Assembly: GCA_028277395.1 (NCBI GenBank)
Contig: JANQGJ010000023.1
Location: forward strand, 1-34,793
Reading direction: 5' to 3'
Source: Bacteroidales bacterium
GTDB lineage: Bacteria; Bacteroidota; Bacteroidia; Bacteroidales; F082
Length of the DNA stretch: 34,793 nt
This document shows, one piece after another, positions 28,130 to 34,793 of this stretch. The notes beneath the pieces are model-generated. The model saw only the letters and a program-made list of their open reading frames with translations. It was not told the origin of the DNA and did no database searches. The translations under genes and the position numbers were made by a program. Every line of letters starts with the position of its first letter. Positions within the stretch are counted from its first letter, which is position 1.

Positions 28130-28711
28130 CTAACAATCATCAGATTCCCGACAAATACGTGACTTATATTCTATGATATTTCCATAATTGTCGGAGGTAA
28201 CATCACAGCATTGAAGAATAATATCTTTTATCATTCTTCTGGCCCTCTGAACACGGGATTTGGCTCCTGAAATGCTTAAATCCAGTTCATCAGCAATTTC
28301 ATGCATCTTCTTTCCTTCTATATCTGCCATATAAACCGCTTTTTTGTATTTTTCCGGCAATTGAGAAACTACAAACCCTGTATAGTCTGAAAAACTTTCT
28401 GTTTGTTGTTGAATTAAAATATCATCTTCATTTTCTTCATCTTCAGAAATCCTCTCAAAAACATTTTCTTTTTTAATGGATTTTCCTTTGTCTCTAAAAT
28501 AGTCATACATAGTATTTCTGGCAATTTGGAATATCCAGTTCTCAGCTTTTGCAGGATTAAGGAGCTTATCAATATTAAGTTTTACTTTTACAAAAGTATC
28601 CTGAATAATATCTCGTACATCATCTTTGTTTTGAACTTTGTTTGAGATAAAAGTAAAAAGTTTGTTGTTTACTTCTAACCAGATCTTTTCTATGTCAGGT
28701 ACATGACTCAT
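28130..28711 (-). CDS. sigZ: ECF RNA polymerase sigma factor, SigZ type
   Basis: A 193-residue sigma-70 family ECF factor. Region 2 is at about residues 8-75 (DVRDIIQDTFVKV, then ENWIFQIARNTMYDYFRDK); region 4 at about 112-165 (QLPEKYKKAVYMADIEGKK and HEIADELDLSISGAKSRVQR, the helix-turn-helix). The C-terminal tail has the SigZ mark (YGNIIEY) and four cysteines (Cys168, 169, 187, 193). The linker between the domains is acidic. No anti-sigma gene is adjacent; the Cys-rich tail might sense metal or redox state instead (inference). Its targets are unknown; the nearest candidates are the repeat protein downstream and the Kelch-like lipoprotein upstream, both on the same strand. Confidence 0.9.
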   Translation of the reverse strand: MSHVPDIEKIWLEVNNKLFTFISNKVQNKDDVRDIIQDTFVKVKLNIDKLLNPAKAENWIFQIARNTMYDYFRDKGKSIKKENVFERISEDEENEDDILIQQQTESFSDYTGFVVSQLPEKYKKAVYMADIEGKKMHEIADELDLSISGAKSRVQRARRMIKDIILQCCDVTSDNYGNIIEYKSRICRESDDC

Positions 28712-28838
28712 ATTCAGGATGATGTTTCTACAAAAAAGTCACCAATGCAAAAATATTCCATTTTCAATCAATATAAAATCAAGAATTATTTATCGCCTGA
28801 AAACAATGCAGGTCATTGATAAAAAGCTTATTAGCCGG

Positions 28839-30647
28839 TTATTTGGAAATCACAGGATAATAATGATAAAAGTTTTCATTGTGATACCATGCATTATAAT
28901 AACTACCTAAACCAATATAAATGTTATCATTAACTAAAATCATAACAGCCTTTTCCAACTCTTGTGAAAAATCTGTAGTTTGAGTCCAGTCGTCAATGGT
29001 TGGATCATATTGATAAACAATGGTTTCATATTGCATATATCCTTTGTCATTATAAGTGAAGAACAATGGTTTTACCTGACCAATATCAGGTGGTGCAGAT
29101 TTCTCTGTCCATTGGTTTGTCAAGGAGTTATATTCCCACATATAATTACTATTACTTATTGATATCCAATATCCTTTAGCACCAAATTCAAAAGCTAGTT
29201 CTTCATCTGAAGAAAGGTACGTTCTTGAACTTTTTTCAGTCCAGGTTTCATTAGCATCATTAAATTCAAAAAGTCGAACTTTATCCCCATCTCTTTCTGC
29301 CATGGAAATATACAATTTATTATTCAGGTAGGCACTATTAAGGTTTAATGCAGGAAATCCGGTTTCAAAATCCTGGTATGACTCCCAGCTGTCAGTAACA
29401 GGGTTGTAATTGTTAACCCTTATATAATCACTTGTCATTAATCTAAATCCATAACCATTACTGCTCATTGCATAATCTCCAAAGTTGTACAATCCGATAG
29501 GGAAATCTGCTTTCTTCTCCCAACTATTATCATTATCATTGTAGAGATAAATATCTTTTTGTCCTACATCATATATGTTAAATCCAAAACCCAGGTAAAT
29601 TTTATCATTAATGGTAAATGTTAGAGCCTCAGTCCTGTAGTCTCCGGGGAATTGTGCTATAAATAATGGAAATGCTAGTTTATAGGATATTTCATCAGAG
29701 TATATTGTGGTATCTATAGTAGTTACATAACTTCTGATATTGTATCGCATATTTTCATTAAGGTCTTTTATATTACTTAAGAAATAAGTATTACCTGTAA
29801 AAGGTCCCAGTTCTGTATGTCCATCAGCGATAGTGGGATTTGAGTTTAATGACCAGCAATGTCCATGTTCAATAATTTCAACATCGTTGAAATCCACAGA
29901 TGATTTTATTTGAACTTCAGTATCTGAAATCTGGTCAATACTTTCGTTATCAAGTTTAATTCTTTCAAGGTAGACAGATATTACAGGTCCGTAAGCAATT
30001 TGCTCACTTCTTCCATATGCTCTTATATAATAAGTTTTTTCCGATTGCAGATTATTTATTTCTTCATAATATACTCCGGACGAAGGCAAAATTGTTAACT
30101 CACTTTTGTAATCAAATACAGTTGGGTTATCATGTGTAGCCCAGCAAAATCCATAATTGACTACTGCCCCTTCTAAAACATCTATACTTGATGAAAGAAA
30201 GACACTGTTTGTTTTTACATCCAGAATAAAGGTTCCGTTCACTTTTATTGATGGTGTTAAAAATGGCATCTCGTTCCCGTATATTACCTCATTATTACTA
30301 ACTGCAAAGGTTCTAACAAAATACATCGTTCCTGACTTAAGATTTGTCATCTCGCTAAAAAATTCTTTTGTATCAGCCGATTCACCAAACTCAGTTTTAG
30401 AATCATTTTCATAAGTTGGATTTTGATATTCGGACCAGCAATGGCCATAATTATTTATTTTACCTGAAGTCATTCGCAAAATCCCCGATGCAACTCCAAA
30501 ATTCCCGTTTAATTCTCCAACATCACCTGTAGCAACAGTAAATTCAGCAGGTTCAATTTTCTCTTCTTTTTTACATGATATTACACATAGTACAGATAAT
30601 GATACCAAAGCGATGATGTAAAAAATTGGTGATAAGATGGTTTTCAT
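28839..30647 (-). CDS. Surface lipoprotein with Fn3-like and Kelch-like repeats
   Basis: A 602-residue lipoprotein. The signal helix ends in LCVISC (Cys25), followed by KKEEK, consistent with an acidic surface export signal. Three Fn3-like units follow, each with the NYGHCWS or NYGFCWA motif (near residues 68, 168 and 263) and a YFVRTFAVS-type strand, a pattern common in Bacteroidota surface lipoproteins. The C-terminal ~270 residues are a Kelch-like beta-propeller with repeated units such as NDKIYLGFG, NDNSWEKKADFP, DSWESYQDF, NETWTEKSS and NQWTEKSAPP. No catalytic motif is seen; likely binding of a glycan or protein at the surface. It is 127 bp upstream of the sigma factor gene. Confidence 0.85.
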   Translation of the reverse strand: MKTILSPIFYIIALVSLSVLCVISCKKEEKIEPAEFTVATGDVGELNGNFGVASGILRMTSGKINNYGHCWSEYQNPTYENDSKTEFGESADTKEFFSEMTNLKSGTMYFVRTFAVSNNEVIYGNEMPFLTPSIKVNGTFILDVKTNSVFLSSSIDVLEGAVVNYGFCWATHDNPTVFDYKSELTILPSSGVYYEEINNLQSEKTYYIRAYGRSEQIAYGPVISVYLERIKLDNESIDQISDTEVQIKSSVDFNDVEIIEHGHCWSLNSNPTIADGHTELGPFTGNTYFLSNIKDLNENMRYNIRSYVTTIDTTIYSDEISYKLAFPLFIAQFPGDYRTEALTFTINDKIYLGFGFNIYDVGQKDIYLYNDNDNSWEKKADFPIGLYNFGDYAMSSNGYGFRLMTSDYIRVNNYNPVTDSWESYQDFETGFPALNLNSAYLNNKLYISMAERDGDKVRLFEFNDANETWTEKSSRTYLSSDEELAFEFGAKGYWISISNSNYMWEYNSLTNQWTEKSAPPDIGQVKPLFFTYNDKGYMQYETIVYQYDPTIDDWTQTTDFSQELEKAVMILVNDNIYIGLGSYYNAWYHNENFYHYYPVISK

Positions 30648-31082
30648 ATGTGTTTTATTTTAGATATAAGATATTCAATAAGCATACGAATGTATGAAAA
30701 TTTAAGTGTTGTTCACAGGGTTTTATTTATTTAGAATTATTCAATTCTAGGGATTATTCACTTTTCATTGTTTATTATAATATATCACTAGTGTCCGGTA
30801 ACAATATATAATAGGGCTGGCCGGAACGACCAACCCAATATGGTATCGCTAATAGGACAGCAATTGATGAATTATATTGGTATTTACTTGTTTCTGGAAG
30901 ATCCAGAAGGGTCGTGGCGTAGAATAATAAACGTAGGATTGATAAATATGAAAAGTCACTATTCCCCGAATTAACGGGGGCTTACTTTTGAAATATAAAA
31001 ATATCACTCCTGTGAATCATGAGTTTAAAACTTAATTAAAACTAAAGGCCGGTTTTGCCGGACAACAATGATTAAAAATATA
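30648..31082. other. Intergenic with several inverted repeats
   Basis: No gene seen. Hairpins: TAGAATT/AATTCTA at 30732-30749; a 10-bp stem with G-U pairs at 30814-30836, in minus orientation GGGTTGGTCG with CGGCCAGCCC; CCCCG/CGGGG at 30964-30979; and CCGG/CCGG at 31049-31061. The last lies just after the broken gene at 31083. None has a good T-run. Confidence 0.5.
30732..30749. promoter_or_regulatory. Perfect inverted repeat upstream of the Kelch-like lipoprotein
   Basis: TAGAATT, four bases, AATTCTA: 7-bp perfect arms, 85 bp upstream of the lipoprotein start on the minus strand. It may be an operator; AT-rich chance palindromes are common here. Confidence 0.25.
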
Positions 31083-31860
31083 TCATACAAAGGCATAAGC
31101 TGAGAGAATGATTTTTTCCGGAAATGTATATTCTATAAACGATAACCTTGATCCATCGAAATAACCCTGTATATTTAAGGCAACAATTCCCAACAGTAAC
31201 GACAAAAGGAAAAATGGTATCTTCTCAAGAATAGTATTTCGTGCAAGTAACTTTCTTTCGTAAATATAATCAACACAAAAAAGAAGTAATGGGAGCACAA
31301 CTGCCTGACCCTTTGCCAGTAATGATAATAAGAAAAAAAACAGGGTGAAAATGTAGTATTTTGTAATAAATCTGTTTTGGGTTACCGTAGTAAGATGTTT
31401 ATTGTATTGAATGAGTGCAAGAAGCATGAAAAAAGTATAAAGGACATCTTTACGTTCGGTTATCCATATTACAGACTCAATATGGATTGGATGTAGTCCA
31501 AAAACAGCATAACAATAACTGAAATTGTGTAATTACATGTCCATTTTTTTACCAATAGATATGCCATTAATGTACATGCAAGGTACAGTAAGATATTGGT
31601 AATAATAAAGGGAAAAGCGTTTAATCCGAATATATTATACTCCAATGCCCATGTACACATTGTTAGAGGAACATAGGTGTTATTATACGATTTGGTAAAG
31701 AAATTAGCAAAATCGGACTTCTTTATATCAGCATTCGTACATATATAAACTTCATCGTCCCAGTTAATGAAATCGTTGGTAAGACCACTTGAATATGCGA
31801 AAAATGTAACCAGCAGGATTAAGTAGGGTTAATTGTTACACTGAAATTATTTTTATCCAA
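31083..31860 (-). pseudogene. Frameshifted, truncated TMTC-like membrane glycosyltransferase
   Basis: The protein is legible only by moving through three frames. A probable TTG start at 31860 gives LDKNNFSVTINP; a frameshift near 31825 leads into YLILLVTFFAYSSGLTNDFI and NWDDEVYI, then VPLTMCTWALEYNIFGLNAF and LLVKKW. A second frameshift near 31500 (in a T-run) leads into GLHPIHIESVIWITERKDVL, then YTFFMLLALIQY, LAKGQAVVLPLLLF and LSAYAFV before a stop at 31083. This is the N-terminal membrane part of a TMTC/PMT-like GT-C protein, including the NWDD acidic motif and the HPIHIESV..I.ERKD block typical of that family. Only about 255 codons remain of the usual 500 or more, so the 3' half with any TPRs is gone. 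Confidence 0.82.
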
Positions 31861-32055
31861 TGTATAAATTTTTCGTTTTAGTGCAAAAATGTTGAAACAA
31901 AAATTAAAAGCAATTGTCGCAATATCAAATTACCAGATTTCAAAGTTAGGAAAATGTTTGGATATATGATTTACAATCCTTCCCTATAGTACGTTTTATT
32001 TCTTCTTAATGCCATGAGGAAATTTAAAATACATCATACATAGTACCTGATTCGA

Positions 32056-32217
32056 TTAATTAAAAACTCCAATTGATAATTTACCACCGCCAAGTGAATG
32101 ATCCCCGCCAACTTCAGGATATCCACATTGATTCGGTGGACTATCACCAGTAACTAAACTAATGACGATCGTAATTAAAAATAAAAACGGGTTTCAATAT
32201 TTAACATTCACTTTCAT
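32056..32217 (-). pseudogene. Small glycine-rich exported peptide with early TGA
   Basis: From an ATG at 32217 the frame reads MKVNVKY, a TGA stop, then NPFLFLITIVISLVTGDSPP and CGYPEVGGDHSLGGGKLSIG up to TAA at 32056, 54 codons in all. The hydrophobic start and the GGD-GGG pattern resemble small Bacteroidota proteins of the type GGxxxPxGGGxPIGxG, which normally continue into a C-terminal membrane helix. The early stop and missing tail suggest a remnant. Being so short, it could also be chance. Confidence 0.4.
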
Positions 32218-32249
32218 TCATAAATTATTTCTAACCTTCAATTAATCAT

Positions 32250-33060
32250 TTATTTTTCTTTAATCACCTTGAATGTATGTACTTCATTATCACCTATGGT
32301 TATTTTTAACAAATAAACACCTGGTGGATAATCAATTTTCATGTCAATTTTAGAATTTTCGAAATAAACAGTACTTTCCATTAATTCCCCAAAAACATTA
32401 ATTGTTTCAACATTTATTGTATTGTGTTTTTTATCCATGTAAATGGAAATATCACGGCATGTCGGATTTGGAGATATTCTAATCAGCGTTTTATCAGGTT
32501 GCTCATTACTACTGTTTGTATTGTTTAATACACTGATCAAAGTATCTGCCAAAGGTGTTGCTTTAACTACTCCGGATCCGGGATATGTTTCAATATAATC
32601 ACCGGTTATTTCCCAGATAATAGCACCTTTAAGACCATTATCAATTATGTATTGAGCTTTTTCAGCAATTGAGTGTTGGTTATCATACGACACAAATGTT
32701 TGTAAAGAGTTAGCTCCTGTTAAATAAGGCACCTGTGATTGTACATCATAATGTTGTTCAAATAAACTAAGTTTATTCAGTATATTGTAATAAAGAGGAT
32801 TCCCTTCATCCTCCGGAAAAGTTACATCATCAACGTATCCGGTTGTTGGTACAAATAACCCTGGATCGCCAGTAGTTTTTGATGATCTGCCATAAAATGC
32901 TAACCCCAGAGTTATTTTATCAGAATCTACACCATATTTATCAATCAATTTGGTTACTGCAGAATCTGAATTATAACCGGGATTCCCCTGGGCTGGCTGA
33001 AACAGTGGTGAATTGTGATTTGTTACCGGGCTGAAGGTACCAAAAAAATCCTGTTCATTA
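32250..33060 (-). pseudogene. C-terminal remnant of a GH18 chitinase with T9SS domain
   Basis: The frame is clearly coding from about 33060 (QDFFGTFSPVTNHNSPLFQP) to the stop at 32250. It shows the C-terminal half of a glycoside hydrolase family 18 barrel: KITLGLAFYGRSSK, the chitinase insertion region (PLYYNILNKL, TFVSYDNQHSIAEKAQYI), GLKGAIIWEITGDY, then a linker and a T9SS type A sorting domain (RISPNPTCRDISIYMD, ending VIKEK). The first internal ATG is at 32948. The N-terminal half with the catalytic DxxDxDxE motif and signal peptide is missing: upstream of about 33060 the frame stays open for a while but reads as non-chitinase sequence with a short direct repeat (TTGTGCATT twice). So it is a 5'-truncated, probably inactive copy. 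Confidence 0.85.
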
Positions 33061-33602
33061 TTTGGGCATTGTGCATTTATTGTGCATTGTCGATTTCGAA
33101 AGCCAAAAAAAATAGCTTTAAAACAAGTTTTAATTTCAGCGAAATTATGGAGTGGTTATGATTAATTATAGTTACCTGCATTACAAAACCTTTTCAAAAT
33201 GAATTTTATACGTTACATTTTCGTTACATTTCAGGTTTGATTGTTGCTCACAGGTTCTACTGCTCCATTTTTCAAACTGTTTCGCTGCTCAATAGCTATC
33301 AGGAATTTCAGACTTCATTTTAACAATCGAACAATGAATCAATCTGAACAATCAACCCCACATCTTTAAATTAACATCGACCCCAACTCAATATGTAGCG
33401 CTATTGTAATGCAGGAATAAAATATGAAACGGTTTTGTAATGCTTAAAATTTTGTGGTGACTGCATATCTCCGTTGCTTTGTTATCAAAAAATTTATGGG
33501 AATATAGTATTGTTTACATAAGGGAAGATGATTGCTTCGTTATAGAGCCCCTATTCTCATTTCATTTAGCAATCATTATAAAGCTGTAATGGTAAGGTTT
33601 GA
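33061..33602. other. Intergenic, no gene seen
   Basis: AT-rich, many stops in all frames. It holds a short direct repeat TTGTGCATT (about 33067-33089) at the broken edge of the chitinase remnant. No RNA gene, transposase or tRNA-like structure was recognised. Confidence 0.55.
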
Positions 33603-33797
33603 ATAACTTACCTGCGGATATATACCGGAATAGTTTTTTGTGATATAGAGCCCGTTGAATATTTCGGTTCAGCAGATTTAATAATATCCGCACAGCCCCT
33701 TGTGTTTTCAGCCCTGGTTTTCACCCTGAAAGGAAAATTTGTAATAGAAGATAAAGAAATTAAACCTGCGAAAAAAGATTTAATAACAGCAAAGTAA
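33603..33797 (+). pseudogene. Fragment of an unidentified membrane protein
   Basis: An open plus-strand stretch without ATG, from just after a TGA at 33600 to TAA at 33795. It reads IYTGIVFCDIEPVEYFGSAD, LIISAQPLVFSALVFTLKGK and FVIEDKEIKPAKKDLITAK. The mix of a hydrophobic segment and a charged Lys-rich tail looks like the end of a real membrane protein. I do not recognise the family. The opposite-strand open frame over the same bases is a shadow. Confidence 0.4.
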
Positions 33798-33829
33798 AAT
33801 AGTTTCAAAAGATAGTAGCCACATTAGAT

Positions 33830-34006
33830 ATGAATGAAAACGCACTACAAAAAGTATTAACAATAGCAACAATCCTTATGATTATTTCGCTAATAACTTG
33901 TGTTATGCTTATTGTTGGCGATAAAACAACAACAGATCACAGAGAAGAAAATTCGATTACGAAGAACTATTATCTTAGAAATTATGGGGATAGTGATAGG
34001 CAATAA
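33830..34006 (+). CDS. Small single-span membrane protein, 58 residues
   Basis: ATG at 33830, TAA at 34004-34006. The protein starts MNENALQKVLTIATILMIIS and has one hydrophobic helix at about residues 9-29 (ending CVMLIVG), then a polar tail with KTTTDHREEN and ends in YGDSDRQ. No known family. It is intact and well formed in a region otherwise full of gene remnants, but it is short and could be a leftover of a longer gene. Confidence 0.4.
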   Translation: MNENALQKVLTIATILMIISLITCVMLIVGDKTTTDHREENSITKNYYLRNYGDSDRQ

Positions 34007-34056
34007 ATGCATGAAGACAGAGCAGTTTAACGACAAGCACACTGACTAATACTTAG

Positions 34057-34460
34057 GTACCAAGTGGTGGGAACAGCTGGGATGAAAAGTTTATTACAAC
34101 AAATGTGTCACCATATGATTGGCTTGTTACACAGGATAACAATTTATGGCAGGGGGTAAGTAGTGCCACCAACCCATGTCCTTCCGGCTTTTGGTTGGCC
34201 ACCGAAACAGAATGGATTGCTGAACAGGAAGAATGGGCCACTGCGGATAAGTCTGGCGCATTTGGTTCGGTGTTAAAACTTCCTGCCGGAGGCAAACCTA
34301 GTGGGACTGATGTTGTTTAGTAGCTGTTGAAAGCGGATTCACATGGACTTCAACTATAGATGGAACTGATGCGAAATATGCATATTATACCCTTACTACT
34401 GCATCGACTGCTACCTATAGACGCTACACCGGTAAAAGTGTCCGTTGCATACTGGATTAA
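34057..34460 (+). pseudogene. Frameshifted C-terminal FISUMP-domain remnant
   Basis: Two frames together give the end of a Fibrobacter-succinogenes-major-paralogous (FISUMP) domain, common in secreted Bacteroidota proteins. The first frame, open after a TAG at 34054, has NSWDEKFITTNVSPYDW, TQDNNLWQGVSSATNPCPSG, FWLATETEWIAE and KLPAGG, and ends at TAG 34318. The second frame, from about 34329, has SGFTWTSTIDGTDAKYAYYT and YRRYTGKSVRCILD, ending at TAA 34458. The family normally reads PCPSGFRLPTEAEW and ends SVRC. The 5' end with signal peptide is absent. It is therefore both truncated and frameshifted. Confidence 0.8.
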
Positions 34461-34793
34461 TTGCCATTATGGTAGAACTTCGCCCGGTTTCTGCCTTAAG
34501 CAGATTATTCGGTAATATGTAACGCATTTGTAATGAAAAACGCAGATATGTAATAATAACGATCAGGAAAATAACTTTCGGTAATTCATAACTCGCTGCA
34601 TGTAATAAACATATAGAAAAATTCAGGTATGAATTTTCGGTATCAATTCCTGGAAGCTATCGGGTAAATGGTATTATATAATCAAAAAATTTAAAAGATG
34701 AAATGAGCATAAATTTTCAGCATCCTAATATACCAACCGAGGATGATTAAAATTTTTGCGAAAGCGGAGATTTATCGGAGTGGTACCATGGGT
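34461..34793. other. AT-rich tail of window, no gene seen
   Basis: Stops in all frames; no ORF of protein character. TGTAA-containing words recur (34517-34553), without a clear repeat unit. Confidence 0.5.

Noticed and set aside
33608..33808. Minus-strand open frame of 66 codons
   Set aside because: The plus strand over the same bases reads as a more natural membrane-protein tail.
30648..34793. Insertion sequence or prophage behind the decayed region
   Set aside because: No transposase, integrase, terminal inverted repeats or phage genes could be read.

Overview
The window looks like a low-GC chromosome segment of a Bacteroidota bacterium (Bacteroidales/Marinilabiliales-like). The reasons are several type IX secretion (T9SS) C-terminal sorting domains, lipoproteins with the Bacteroidota acidic export signal after the lipobox Cys, a WYFG/PKD secreted protein, a FISUMP-type fragment, AT-rich spacers and almost no Shine-Dalgarno sequences. 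No rRNA, tRNA, CRISPR array or complete insertion sequence was seen.

Layout: (1) 1-4003, minus strand: the 5' part of a large secreted PKD protein, an LpxL/HtrB-type lipid A acyltransferase and an ArsM arsenite methyltransferase. (2) 4274-20004, plus strand, the most interesting part: two tandem paralogous ~1250-residue gingipain-like (peptidase family C25) T9SS cargo proteins, followed after only 10 bp by capB/pgsB, capC/pgsC and pgsW of a poly-gamma-glutamate-type system. Then come a two-repeat exported protein, an outer-membrane beta-barrel candidate, an LVIVD beta-propeller lipoprotein, a multi-membrane-span acyltransferase and a second, very basic two-repeat lipoprotein. From the second C25 gene to 20004 the gaps are nearly all under 20 bp, so this reads as one transcription unit. 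(3) 20041-22593, minus: a CDF metal exporter, a lipocalin-like lipoprotein with a clear terminator, and a dead T9SS cargo gene with five in-frame stops. (4) 22954-25413, plus: a GT-C-like membrane protein fused to TPRs. (5) 25628-30647, minus: a T9SS protein with eight ~80-residue repeats (four nearly identical at DNA level), a SigZ-type ECF sigma factor and a Kelch-like lipoprotein. (6) 30648-34793: a decayed region with remnants of a TMTC-like glycosyltransferase, a small glycine-rich exported peptide, a GH18 chitinase tail with its sorting domain, an unidentified fragment and a FISUMP domain, plus one small intact membrane-protein ORF.

Working model (inference): CapB and CapC make a gamma-linked glutamate (or similar) polymer at the inner membrane. 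PgsW, the acyltransferase, the propeller and repeat lipoproteins and the beta-barrel would form the envelope-spanning and modifying part needed in a diderm. The T9SS-exported C25-like proteins would act at the surface. The anchor/phosphatase subunit CapA/PgsA and the transpeptidase CapD are not in the window, and both C25 proteins appear to lack the usual catalytic His. This may therefore be a variant envelope system rather than a textbook capsule operon.
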